DNA from: Mesostigma viride
Taxonomy: Eukaryota; Streptophyta; Mesostigmatophyceae; Mesostigmatales; Mesostigmataceae
Length of the DNA: 64,000 bases
Assembly (NCBI GenBank): GCA_009746045.1
Contig: RPFO01000175.1
Coordinates: 1,832,898-1,896,897 of the forward strand
Direction: 5' to 3'
Below, piece after piece: positions 1-9,785 of this stretch (position 1 is its first letter; every line of letters starts with the position of its first letter). Below the pieces are notes generated by a model. That model saw nothing but the letters and a program-made list of their open reading frames with translations, was not told where the DNA came from and ran no database searches. The translations under genes and the position numbers were made by a program.

Positions 1-525
1 GACATATGGGGTCGACAGTAATTCCTGGGCTGACAGGAATTAGGTGCTGAACCTACGACGGTATTGGAATAATACGTCGTACGCAGGAAATAGGAACCTT
101 AACCTGTGGTCTGTTGGTACCGCAGGCTTAGTCCTGGACTTCTAGGTGCAGATGCAATAATCACTTTTGTGGTGACTGTACTCTGTGGTCACTGCGCCTG
201 TATGGCAGACCTACTGTATAGGATCTGGGCGATGTACAGGTTGTGAATGCTGTACCGGAAGTGTTAATACTGAGCAGGCCTCCTAGGCTGCTCAGGACTA
301 GCAAAGCACAGTGCACAAGTATATAAAGAATAGGCCAGTGCCAATTGGGCATCTCTTGCGAGCCCGCCTCACGTGTGTTGCCTTGACTTGGCAAACTCGT
401 GTCTAAGCCTCAAGTGTCTGAGCGCTGTAACATTATCCAATTTTAACAAAGCTCCGTTCCAACCACATTCACACATTGCTGCATTGCAACCATATCCTTA
501 TACATAGCGTTTAAAAACGTTAACT
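1..525. other. Unassigned flank, no supported gene
   Basis: No ORF here shows a recognisable domain. A 77-codon minus-strand ORF at 161-394 has no motif and looks like chance. The stretch ends where the ORF1-only retroelement sequence begins. Confidence 0.4.
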
Positions 526-1020
526 GTCGCAGCCCAGCTCCAACGGCAGACGCTTGACCTCCGCGAGGAGGCCGAGCTCGCCAAGCGCAGCCTCAACGTC
601 ATTGTCAAGAACTTTGACATGGAGGAAGGTGAGAATTCCGAGAAGCTTACGCGTGCGTTTGAGAGAGAAATCCTTGGTCGCATGGGTCTTAATGGCGAGA
701 TCGACCTGGTCGCCCACCGCCTTCCCCGCGCGCGGGGTAAGGCAGGGGCCCCCCCGCTCCTTCTCACCTTTAAGAACCCGGCGGACAAGATTTCTTTTCT
801 CCGACGCCGCAAGCGGCTCGAGAAGACTCTCTTCACCCTTGACGACGACTTGACCCTGGCGCAGCAACAACGGCGACGGGAGCTATGGCCGACCTACCTC
901 CAGCTCCGGCAGACCAAGGCGGGGCAGCCGGTGTACTGGAAGGGGGCGGCCATCTACGTCGGCCACAAGCCCTGGCATGCGACCCCCGCGGCCCCAGCGA
1001 CTCCAGACGCCCCAGCTTAG
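526..1020 (+). CDS. LINE ORF1p-like protein, C-terminal part (RRM-like)
   Basis: Open in frame from the truncation point at 526 to TAG at 1020 (164 codons). The N-terminal part is a charged helical or coiled-coil segment. It is followed by a fold typical of ORF1 proteins of algal non-LTR elements: a central LLLTFKN strand, an arginine/lysine-rich FLRRRKRLEK stretch, then DDDLTLAQQQRRRELWPTY and a final YWKGAAIYV strand. Such proteins bind the element's own RNA as chaperones. The copy lacks its N-terminal ~300 residues and its promoter, so it is probably inert. Near-identical frames occur at 33885-34320 and 60180-60660. The RRM-like assignment rests on sequence pattern only. Confidence 0.75.
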   Translation, partial: VAAQLQRQTLDLREEAELAKRSLNVIVKNFDMEEGENSEKLTRAFEREILGRMGLNGEIDLVAHRLPRARGKAGAPPLLLTFKNPADKISFLRRRKRLEKTLFTLDDDLTLAQQQRRRELWPTYLQLRQTKAGQPVYWKGAAIYVGHKPWHATPAAPATPDAPA

Positions 1021-1385
1021 GGGAATACAGCAGTAGTAGTGTAGAATAGATAGACCGTGGCCATGTACATGTACGCCTCCTACAGGCACTATACCAGCTG
1101 AGCCACGAGCATTATTTAACCATGTACATGTGTGCCTATGATGTGCCACACTCCAGATGATGCCTAGCCTTATTTAGTTATGCTGTGCCCATGCAGAGAG
1201 CTGCTCTCTGCTGAGATGCCACGCTCTAGTTTTTGTATAGCCATGATGATCTTCCTCCCCCGTGCCAGGATCCCCTTAGTTGGGTTGAACCTGAGACAGC
1301 ATGGAGGTGCCGGTGCCCTTGAGGCACCTAGAGCAGGGGTAGCTTACATTCCCACCCTTGCATGAAGTAGCCTAGAATGTATTAA

Positions 1386-3099
1386 CTCGTCGTCTGTCCC
1401 AACTCAGTCCTAATAATAGGACTGAGTTGACCTTTTTCAACCGTGTGTAGTGACTAGGTGGGGGGTCCATCCAAGATGCTTAGATGTGGGTCTATCTATG
1501 GAGTATTTGATGTCCTCTTGCTGGCAAAAATACTACATCAGTGAAAACTTGACCCTAATTCCTAAAAATTACATGGATGTATGGCACCGTCGGCGAATTT
1601 GCATTTTTGTGTGGAAGCATGAGTGGCAAAAATTGAATAAATTCCATATGCATGTTAAAAAAATACAGGCATGTAATCAATATTGTTCTTGACCTGTGGC
1701 AAAAAACTGGACTCCATTTGGCCACTGGCACTGCCTGAAACACGCCAAATACTGCCAGTCCTATACATAGGACTGGGCCATGCTAGCAATTTGCAAGCAT
1801 GTAAGTGCGGTCATACTTCATAGTAGCGTGGCCACAAACCATGTCAATCAGCCCATTTCCCTTCAGGCATAATAGGAAAACATACTTGCATCATCATATT
1901 GCAGTTATATTGTACCTTAGTATGTGTGAAAGCCTATGCATACATATAGGGAATGCGTATGGATACGTAGCTACAAAGGGATGTATTATAAGTAATAACC
2001 ACCGATATAATGGGTAGGTTAGTCACATTTAATTGTTCTTTACAAGAATGGACATGGATAAAACTGTATTACCTTGCCATGACATGGCCAAGATACCTGC
2101 TGGCACATGATGACAGTGGTTTATCACCAAGATTTTTCACTCACCCGTATAAGGTTGACAGTACCCTTGACGCAGCCCATGACCACACAATCATGCAATA
2201 TGAACATAGCAAGAGAATAACTAACATCTATGAAAGTGTTTTAACCCATTCAGCACCTAAAACCTTGTACAGCCACGCTACGGTAAGGCAAATGCCTGGT
2301 AAGATCATCTAAAAAGATGGTTTTAGAGAGGGGCAGGCAACGGTCAAGAAAGAGCAGCAAGACTCAAAACTGACATCGCAAGCTTACTCTCATGTAAGAA
2401 TACCAAGAAACGATGAAGCAGCGATATTCCAGCTTTACCTGGCACGGCTGGCGTTACCTTGGCCCAGGCGGTGCCTGCAAAAGTGGCACTTTGCGGCACA
2501 CAAACCATGACGTGACAGAGTGGTCAAAACCATCAAATCTTTACTGCCACTAGACTTAATCTACGACAATACATGATAAAAGGTAGAAAGAAACCTATAA
2601 ACCCTTCGATTTGATCCGGGAATCAATTGTAGTAATCCATTCCGTCGACCTGCCTAATCGCAGATTTTTCCAGCAAGAACAGTGCCGACACCCAGTAAAT
2701 CGCATCCCCGCGAGGTTAAAATTCACTTGTATCATCTTTAGGACATAAAACATCTATTTCCTGGGTTTGGCCCGCAAAATCGTTCGAAAACGTAAACTGC
2801 ATGCAGCATGGGCGCAGGCCGCCATGGCTAAGTCGTGCATTTCCGAAACTCACGTTTCGCGTGAAAATTTACCCTTACCACCTGTACTTTCACCGTACGG
2901 TTAGCCGCCCAAACCAAAGCCAAAAAAATCCCAAAAATATGTCCAAGAAAGATCTTTTCAAGTAGTATTTGAATAAATTTTGATTTTCTGCCAAATATTC
3001 CGACCGGGGCGAATTTTCTACAAAACCTCAAAATTAGGTCCTAAAATTAGGACTGAGTTGAACTCAGTCCTAATATTAGGACCGGGGACAGACGACGAG
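1386..3099. mobile_element. Non-autonomous TTAA-flanked DNA transposon (T0)
   Basis: Flanked by TTAA at 1382-1385 and 3100-3103. The ends are perfect inverted repeats, CTCGTCGTCTGTCCC at 1386-1400 and its complement at the right end. Each end also holds a subterminal palindrome built on AACTCAGTCCTAAT (about 1401-1430 and 3045-3080). TTAA duplication fits the piggyBac or Kolobok superfamilies; no transposase is visible in the 1.7 kb. Related uninterrupted 3' ends read directly from the left flank into the right flank. Internal ORFs of 60-100 codons show no motif. Confidence 0.75.
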
Positions 3100-3182
3100 T
3101 TAAAAGCCATATGCCCCTTCTCAGGGATATGTGCTACATTTACTCCCAACGGAGTGATGTTGATAATTAATTAATTAATTAA

Positions 3183-3455
3183 TCCACTCTCTCTCCCTTC
3201 TTTGGACTGCCATGCAGAACAAGACGCGGTGGAAGAGGATTGTCAAGGCTCACACGCCCGACCCTGTGGGCAAACCACCTCCCCCCAAGCGGAGGAGGCG
3301 TTTTGATGAGTAGGGTAGTTAGGATTTTTTCTAGACTAGCTAGATTAGCGTTAGGTTAGTCCGATTACGCGGCTTTTGCCACTCCACCACCCATCAAGGA
3401 ATATGTGCTACATGATCTCCCAACAGAGGCATCTTATAATTTAATTTAATTTTTT
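3183..3455 (+). mobile_element. LINE family B, 3' fragment (5'-truncated)
   Basis: Contains the last codons of a LINE ORF2 and its 3' UTR, ending in a hairpin (CTCCCAACAGAGG) and an AATTT-rich tail. It matches the minus-strand sequence at 63590-64000. It abuts the tail of copy A. Confidence 0.7.
3185..3313 (+). pseudogene. LINE family B ORF2, C-terminal 42 codons
   Basis: An in-frame remnant ending at TAG 3311-3313. The C-terminus is highly basic (PPPPKRRRRFDE) and nearly identical to the protein end on the minus strand at 63749-64000. The rest of the ORF2 is missing through 5' truncation, the usual outcome of incomplete target-primed reverse transcription. Confidence 0.7.
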
Positions 3456-3912
3456 TAATCGTCCCTGGCTGCCAATTACATTTTGTGCCCCACCCCCCTG
3501 GCAGGCTGCAGGGTCTAGGATAGCGAGGGTGTAACGTAGACATGTTGTGGGCACCCTCGGTGCATTTTCAGGACCAGCCATGACCTGGCCATGCCTTCTT
3601 TCTTGGCACATTGAACATGACTTGTCAGAGTGCTTTTTGGTCACTCGTGTAACGACCCCCCTGCATTCATAAATCGTAAACAATTATAAAATGAGCATAT
3701 TTCATGGATGTAAAGCATTTCAACTCTTGAGCATATCACAAAAGTTAATGGTTTCATACCGTACCCATGGATGTGTTGACATGTGTGAGTTATTACAAAT
3801 GGTATCCAACTTTAAAATGTCTTCATTTGAGGACATTTTCTAATTGCAGTGATTAGACATCAAGGTTCTAGATATTTTGCCATTGCACTTGCCCTTGCCC
3901 ACACTCAATCCT
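3456..3912. other. Intergenic, nothing recognised
   Basis: Mixed-composition DNA with no repeat or domain-bearing ORF that I can support. Confidence 0.4.
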
Positions 3913-4109
3913 GCGCACACGCACACGCACACGCACACGCACACGCACACGCACACGCACACGCACACGCACACGCACACGCACACGCACACGCACACGC
4001 ACACGCACACGCACACGCACACGCACACGCACACGCACACGCACACGCACACGCACACGCACACGCACACGCACACGCACACGCACACGCACACGCACAC
4101 GCACACGCA

Positions 4110-4146
<37 letters not shown>
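3913..4146. repeat. (GCACAC)n then (CACGAC)n microsatellite
   Basis: About 33 uninterrupted copies of a GCACAC hexamer (3913-4111) pass directly into six copies of a CACGAC hexamer (4112-4146). Long ORFs reading through it encode only dipeptide repeats and are artefacts. Confidence 0.97.
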
Positions 4147-4147
<1 letters not shown>

Positions 4148-4309
4148 TGGAAGTAACTTATGTCTAACTAAATTAGTTGTTTCACAACTGCAATAGAATA
4201 GCTGTCGATCTCACTTCATATGTCTTAATGGATCTATGATTCCATGTTGTTGCTTGATATGGCAAGTAACACAACAATCGAACACTTTTGACACACCCAC
4301 ACACCTTGG

Positions 4310-4565
4310 CACAATTCAGGGTGGCCCTATGTGGTCGCTTGATGTGCCATAATAAGTTAGACTAGTTCACGGCAAATCACGGCTCATCAATCACGTACAC
4401 AACCATGCAGTGACTTTATTGAAAACTTGAACACAATTCAGGTGGCCCTATATGTGGTCGCTTGATGTGCCATAATAAGTTAGGCTAGTTCATGGCAAAT
4501 CACGGCTCATCAATCACACAAACATGCAAAGACTTTATTGAAAACTTGAACACAATTCAGGTGGC
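4310..4565. repeat. ~120-bp tandem duplication
   Basis: Two consecutive units (4310-4431 and 4432-4550) and the start of a third (4551 on) share over 90% identity. Each begins CACAATTCAGG and contains GTCGCTTGATGTGCC. Confidence 0.9.
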
Positions 4566-4843
4566 CAGCTGTCGCAGCTGCTTCCAAGCATCGATGGTAG
4601 CGTGCTCTTTCTTAAACAGTTTTTGATAGTCGTTCCAGCTGCATTCCCGCAATTTCTCCTCTGGAACAACCTCGAGAAGGAACCCGCCGGTGATACAATT
4701 CTACAGTCAGTTGCCTTGGGAGCGTTGCCCTCGGCGTCTTTCATTGTGACGATGACGAGGGCTTTAAAGTGCCTATAGTCAACTAAGCCAGCATCCAGCA
4801 TCCTCTGGGGGAATGCTGGATGCCCGGACGTGTCTTCTGCCAT
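4557..4843 (-). pseudogene. Unrecognised minus-strand ORF with one frameshift
   Basis: Begins with ATG at 4843 and reads a plausible soluble sequence (MAEDTSGHPAF...). Near 4700 a shift of frame gives a more protein-like, charged helical C-terminus (VVPEEKLRECSWNDYQKLF) ending in TGA at 4557-4559. The unshifted frame also stays open, to 4535. The C-terminus abuts a tandem duplication. It could be a degraded host exon or part of a transposon gene; no domain is recognised. Confidence 0.35.
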
Positions 4844-5477
4844 CCCCTCACGAAGTCTGTAACTCAGCTGTTCTGCGTCTTCAGTTCAGGGTTCTCAGCC
4901 GTCAATGGAAGCAGCTAGCAAACTGGAAGCCCACCTGTGTTAGGCGCTGCATGCTGCGCAGAATAATTTAATAAACCGCTAGCCATGTAACCAAGGCCTT
5001 TCCCCGCTTTCCCCTGCTTTTTCCTGCTAAAAAACAGGGGTGGCCCTTAAACCGACTTTGCCTCCCCCCCCCCCCCCCCCCCCCCCCAAACGTGCCAAAA
5101 CGGTCCCAACAAGAATTTTACCATGCGAAGTCGATGTCGCTGATTCCAAATCCGTGCTCAGAATGACAATCTGCCCAGTCCTGCGAATGCCAGGAGTTCT
5201 GCAATTAAGGTGGCCCTTAGCCGGGTGGATTACCTTACCTCATATTCTTTGATGTATGGGTGGAGTGGAGGATGCCGCGTATACTATATTGATACCGGTG
5301 GTATAATCTGAGCTATAATATTTAAACTATAAATCATTTTTCATAATATTTATGAAAAATACTGTGTGAGAATATAAATATATACCATAGGAAGTATATG
5401 TTATATTTTTAAGTAATTATATTTTTAATACATATAATATTTGATATATAATATTTAAATGATAATTATATATTATA
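4844..5477. other. Intergenic: poly-C tract and AT-rich block
   Basis: Holds a 24-base C run (5064-5087) and a strongly AT-rich stretch (about 5280-5480) rich in ATATAATATTTAA. No gene supported. Confidence 0.5.
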
Positions 5478-5890
5478 TATTATATAAATGTTTTTCCACG
5501 AGTGCTGCCAGCGCCGTGAAGACCGCCTCGACCTCGAGGGTCAGACCGCCCCGTGGTCGGCCCGCACGTGGTCCTCGTATTGGCGGCAGCGCCTGTCACT
5601 CGCCCTCACTCGCACCGTGGCTGATGTGTTATTCCGCCGCACCCGGGCCGACTTTGTCGCGACCCATGCGGTCTAGATCCCTTCCAGGCCTGCATGGTGG
5701 GCCAGCAGCGCTGTTGCTGCGTGTAGTTTTGTGATGTCTAGTTAGTTGTACCTTGTGCCGCTGGCGTGATCCTTGGATGTCTGTGTCAGATTACTATTAA
5801 TTTCTTCAGGGTTATTCTCCCAGTTATCGGGTTTTTCCTTATGTTGCATGCCTATCTCACCTCCGTAATCTATCATTCTCAATGAATATA
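5478..5890 (+). mobile_element. RLE-type LINE (family C), 3' fragment
   Basis: Encodes the last ~60 residues of an RLE-containing ORF2 (FFHECCQRREDRLDLEGQ onward), stopping at TAG near 5674. An intact ~200-bp 3' UTR and an AT-rich tail follow. It is the inverted partner of 7158-8040 and keeps the native stop codon and UTR that the partner lost by deletion. Confidence 0.75.
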
Positions 5891-5908
5891 TATTATTTAA
5901 TATACATA

Positions 5909-5960
5909 ATATAATATAATATAATATAATATAATATAATATAATATAATATAATATAAT
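5909..5960. repeat. (ATAAT)n microsatellite
   Basis: About ten copies of ATAAT between the family C tail and the LINE A fragment. It is probably the expanded tail or target of these insertions. Confidence 0.9.
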
Positions 5961-5964
5961 CCGA

Positions 5965-7058
5965 TCCGGCGTCTGGCAGGGTTGCGTCCTGTCGCCGTAC
6001 CTGTTTATTATTGTAGTGGATTATGTTATGCGCCAGGCACGTGCTCGCTTTGCTAGCATTGCAGGCCGTGCCCCTGGCCTAGCGATCACGAACGAGCTTG
6101 GGGAACTGAAGGGGGGCCGACTAACAAGCAGAATTTACTAGCTGACCTCATTTATGCCGACGACATCACGCTCATCGAGAAGCCGGAGTCAGACTGCCCA
6201 ACTTTGGCTGGACTGCCTGGCGCTCGAGGCTCGGGCGGTTGGTCTAGAAATCAGCCCCAAAACGGAGGCCCTGGCCCTCGGCATGGCAGGGCCCCCACCC
6301 ACACTCCGCCTCTTAGACGATGCCGAGGTCAACTACCCTACTTCAGGCCGCTTCAAGCTGCTCGGCAGTTGGCTTCCCGACTGCGAGGACGACATGACGA
6401 CACGGATCGGCATGGCGTGGGCGCACCTCCATGACCACCGCCGCTGGTGGAGCAACCCCGCCCTACCCGGATCGTCAAGCGTGACCTCTTCAAGGTCGTC
6501 ATTCTGACGATCCTGACCTACGGCGCCGAGACGTGGACACTGATGCAGGAGCTGGAGCAACGACTCGACGGCGCCGTCACCAAGATGCTGCGCAAGGCCC
6601 TTAACATCCCCTTTGGTTTGCACATTAGTAATGAGGATTTGTACGCTGATTTGCCCTATGTTTCCCACATTATTAGGCACAGGCGCCTGGGCCTAGCCGG
6701 GCACCTGGCCCGCACAGATCAGGTAGATACATCAGATAGACTAGCTGGCACCAAGCCCGCCCAGCCTGGGCGATATGTCCTCACCTGGCGTGCCCCCGGC
6801 CGCGCGCGGCAGGGCCGCCACCCGTGGACTTTTCGTGATAGACTCGGCATGGACATGTGCTACACTAGACGTGACGGGCTCACACCCGGGCAGCCTCCTG
6901 GTTTGTCTGTAATATGGAGGCAGATGGTGCGCAAGGATAGATGGCAAGTAGTGATGAAGGAGACCACTCCCAAGCCTGTGGGGGCTCCGCGTGTGACCAA
7001 GTATGGCATTCATAGCGATTCGGGCCGCGGTGCCCACACCCCTGTAACTAGGACCTAG
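5965..7058 (+). pseudogene. LINE A reverse transcriptase, C-terminal fragment
   Basis: Encodes RT from the segment before the catalytic motif, including YADD, through the thumb and C-terminal region (TYGAETWTLMQELEQRL; HRRLGLAGHLAR). The frame is broken at least twice relative to the near-identical L1 copy: a 5-bp insertion around 6105 (GGAACTGAAGG versus GGAAGG) and a 4-bp insertion around 6190 (AGTCAGACTG versus AGTCTG). The last 200 codons (6447-7058) are open. It lacks the endonuclease and ORF1, so it is a dead copy. Confidence 0.85.
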
Positions 7059-7157
7059 ATAGCTTATACCATCCATTCCATCCCATGTTCCCCTCCCACT
7101 GAGGACTTATGCTCACGTGACGCAGTCACGTGTCTATTAATTAATTAATTAATTAAT
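5965..7157 (+). mobile_element. LINE family A, copy L3 (5'-truncated)
   Basis: Begins inside the reverse transcriptase at the VWQGCVLSPYLF segment and continues to the family 3' UTR, the CACGTGAC-GTCACGTG palindrome and a (TTAA)n tail ending about 7157. Closely similar to the minus-strand copies at 28786-33872 and 60793-63171. Inserted in the AT-rich junction between two inverted family C fragments. Confidence 0.9.
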
Positions 7158-8040
7158 ATAAATTTAATATATATTCATTGAGAATGATAGATTACGGAGG
7201 TGAGATAGGCATGCAACATAAGGAAAAACCCGATAACTGGGAGGGTCGCGACAAAGTCGGCCCGGGTGCGGCGGAATAACACATCAGCCACGGTGCGAGT
7301 GAAGGCGAGTGACAGGCGCTGCCGCCAATACGAGGACCACGTGCGGGCCGACCACGGGGCGGTCTGACCCTCGAGGTCGAGGCGGTCTTCACGGCGCTGG
7401 CAGCACTCGTGGAAAAACTCCGCTGTCTTGGGGCCCATGGCCCCGAACTCCTCAAGGACAAAGGGGATGACCCGGTGGGGCCCCACATTGCCGTAGGAGG
7501 CAAACTTGTCGCGCTCAGCCACAGCGGCAGCAGCGCCGGCATCCACAGCCGCCCCGAGGATGTGGCGACCGGAAAGCGGCCGAGCTACGGAGACATCGAT
7601 GAGCAGGTGGCAACCCTGCCCGTCGTAGTCAAGCACGGTAATGTCGGGGCGGTGGTTGGGTGAGTAGAGGGCGGCCCCATCCGCGTCCTCGCACTTGATG
7701 GTGGAGTGGGAGTGGGGAAAGACCGACCGAACCATGGCACACACCACCCGGAGGAGAGCGGTATGGAGATAGAGGAACCAGTTCTGGTTCTGCTGGCCAC
7801 CCATGCACGCGATGTAGTGCGTCCCAGTAGTATCCAGAGCAAGCCCGCAGCTGCCGCAGGACGCACCCGCCGTGATGAGAGGTTGCGGGGCAAAGAGCTG
7901 GTGGCGGAGAGCGATGGCGTAAAGGGCCGGAACCAGCGTGAACAAAGGGCTCATGGGGAGGGCGCGCAGGAATGCGGACCCCACGCTCCCCTCAAGGGAA
8001 ACGGAGTGAAGCCAAGCCTTCCCCTGATCGTTCAAGCTCG
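7158..8040 (-). mobile_element. RLE-type LINE (family C), inverted fragment
   Basis: Minus-strand fragment with the C-terminal part of ORF2 and a shortened 3' UTR. Compared with 5478-5890, about 190 bp covering the stop codon and early 3' UTR are deleted, so the ORF reads on into UTR sequence. The two copies face tail to tail around LINE A copy L3. Confidence 0.75.
7175..8035 (-). pseudogene. Non-LTR retrotransposon ORF2 C-terminus: CCHC finger plus restriction-like endonuclease
   Basis: 286 codons. A CCHC knuckle (CGSCGLALDTTGTHYIAC) is followed by a PD-(D/E)XK-like motif (RPDITVLDYDGQGCHLLIDV). A lysine- and tyrosine-containing segment (AERDKFASYG) then resembles the R2-type restriction-like endonuclease. 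In such LINEs this domain nicks the target DNA before reverse transcription. The RT domain is missing upstream because the copy is truncated. The last ~22 residues are read from 3' UTR because of an internal deletion. The family assignment follows motif order; the exact clade (R2, CRE or Dualen-like) is not determinable here. Confidence 0.7.
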
Positions 8041-8046
8041 CAGAAT

Positions 8047-8360
8047 ATTTAAACTACATTTAGATATATTTCAGACGAATGGCCTTTCGGCAAAAAATAT
8101 TTAGATTAATTTGAACGTGAAACCCCGTATATAATATTTAAATATCATTTAGATATATTTGAGACGAATGGCATTTCGGCAAAAAATATGTAGATTAATC
8201 CGACGGTGAAACCGGCTTTGACCAAAATATTTAGATTAATCCGACGGTGAAACCGGCTTTGACCAAAATATTTAAATTAATCCGACGGTGAAACCGGCTT
8301 AGACCAAAATATCTAAATTAATCTGACGGCGACCGGTAAGCAGCCAAAAGTATTTAAATC
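8047..8360. repeat. AT-rich satellite with 41-bp units
   Basis: Three to four tandem 41-bp units (8185-8223, 8224-8264, 8265-8305, partial to about 8336) share ATTAATCCGACGGTGAAACC. Two longer copies of an 85-90-bp motif (GACGAATGGCNTTTCGGC) lie just upstream. A diverged unit occurs near 20580-20605. Confidence 0.85.
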
Positions 8361-8559
8361 ATATTTTATCAGTATTTTATTTATATTTGTCCGACCTGTG
8401 CGGAGGTGCCGCGCCGGACACACGAGTGAGTGTGCACGTGCTGTTTTGGCTGGATGTCCCCCCTCCTATTAATTGGTGTAAGTAATAAGTCCCAGTTTTG
8501 AGTCGGCGGAGGCACGACCGCGCCAGCTGGTGAGTGGAGGCTGCGCCGCCCGCTAGTAC

Positions 8560-8690
8560 AGTCATACCCGCGTTAAGTTACGATTCTTAAGGTTACGTAC
8601 CCGCGTTAAGTTACGACGCCGAAGTTTGGGCAGCGACCGTAACTTAAGCCTGGGTGCCACCGTAACTTAACCCGGGTATGGCCCAATTTG
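8560..8690. mobile_element. MITE-like palindromic repeat (pogo/Tigger-like ends)
   Basis: Begins TA-CAGTCATACCCGCG and contains repeated CCGCGTTAAGTTACG and its inverse, ending near GTAACTTAACCCGGGTATG. The complementary end, finishing GCGGGTATGACTG-TA, is seen at 23353-23428. Terminal CAGTCATACC and TA flanks resemble pogo-type mariner elements. No coding capacity. Confidence 0.5.
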
Positions 8691-9003
8691 AAGGCGTAAC
8701 CTGGGCGTAAGGCCACTTTTGACCGCGAAAATGGACAAGTCCGGACGAAGGAACCCGCCAACTGTCGGTGATGGTTTTGCAATGTGACGTTTCGGCAGCA
8801 AAGTACAACTGATCTCAACTAATAAAAATCCTTTTAGCCAGGTGCATGCAGGTTGCCCGCAATGAGGCAAGTCAGTCACATCACACTAGTGTACCGTCAT
8901 GCCGAAACGGCACAGAAGGGCAAAGACAAGCCACAGAAGGGCAAAGACAAGTGAGGAAAATGAGGCCGGGGACAATGTCCATGATAAATGATGGAAGGCG
9001 CTG
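8691..9003. other. Intergenic with a short direct repeat
   Basis: A CACAGAAGGGCAAAGACAAG motif occurs twice in tandem near 8910-8951. Otherwise nothing recognised. Confidence 0.5.
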
Positions 9004-9093
9004 TTAATTAATTAATTAATTAATTAATTAATTAATTAATTAATTAATTAATTAATTAATTAATTAGACTCGTGCTCCCGTTGGGGAGTCACG
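9004..9093 (-). repeat. LINE-type 3' end: (TTAA)n tail and hairpin
   Basis: About 16 copies of TTAA followed by CTCCC-GTTG-GGGAG, the reverse complement of the 3' hairpin of the LINE/ORF1-only families. The element it belongs to is cut by the LTR retrotransposon inserted at 9094 and seems to resume at 20134. Confidence 0.65.
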
Positions 9094-9765
9094 TGTTACG
9101 TCCCAGCCCAGACACACCTAGCCTGAGCTACGTAGCGAAAGATCTACCAATGATGCCGGAATTAGGAAGATTCAAGGTGGCCTAATGCAGATTGCGCTTC
9201 ACGACTGGGGTCGTGAGATATCTGGCACCGCGACTTGATGCCAAGCTAATTAATACACACTTATAATGGCTAGCAATACCAATTACAAATGGATAGTTGC
9301 CCCAGGTTTAATATGAAGGCGTCATCGCACTTTACATTCATCAAACCAAGAGGACGAGACTCTCGTCCTCGGACCAATTTCACCTAGGTCTGCCACTACG
9401 CTGGCAAGGGGCGCCGACATGGCGCCAACCTTCCAAAGCATGCAGTCCACACAAGATCCTCGGGTCGACATCGACCCTCGCCCACAGAATCCACGCATGA
9501 GTACAATATCTCAACTAGCTATAAAGTACGCAGCGCGGCGCAACTGCACCGGCCCCTAGAAGGTACACGCATACAACAACCTAGGCCCAAAATAACTGGT
9601 CCGAATCACACAAACTGTCATAGTTCCATACAAAAGTCCTGACCAAGGGACAATTCCCAAATTAAGTCCCGAAATGAGTCCCAAAGTCCTACGGACTATG
9701 ACAACAAGTCAAACTACATAATTTATTCCATTGTTACGTCCGTCCAAAAGGGCCGGGACGTAACA
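9094..9765 (-). repeat. 3' LTR of the 11-kb element
   Basis: 672 bp, TGTTACGTCC...GACGTAACA. It differs from 19463-20133 by only a few substitutions and small indels, so insertion is fairly recent. The polypurine tract (complement of CTCCTCCCCCCCCA) adjoins at 9766. Confidence 0.93.
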
Positions 9766-9785
9766 CTCCTCCCCCCCCACGGGGG

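Larger units (their letters stand above)
526..3182 (+). mobile_element. ORF1-only retroelement, copy A (5'-truncated, interrupted)
   Basis: Starts abruptly at 526 inside the ORF1-like coding region. It runs through a stop at 1018-1020 and a 3' UTR that closely matches 34320-34764 and 60661-63553. A DNA transposon occupies 1386-3099, after which the 3' end resumes at 3104. It finishes with the hairpin CTCC-CAAC-GGAG and an (AATT)n tail at about 3165-3182. The family has one ORF, no reverse transcriptase and a microsatellite tail, which suggests movement in trans by a LINE. Confidence 0.8.

Noticed and set aside
3840-4196. Long ORFs in all frames across the (GCACAC)n block
   Set aside because: They encode only dipeptide repeats produced by the microsatellite.
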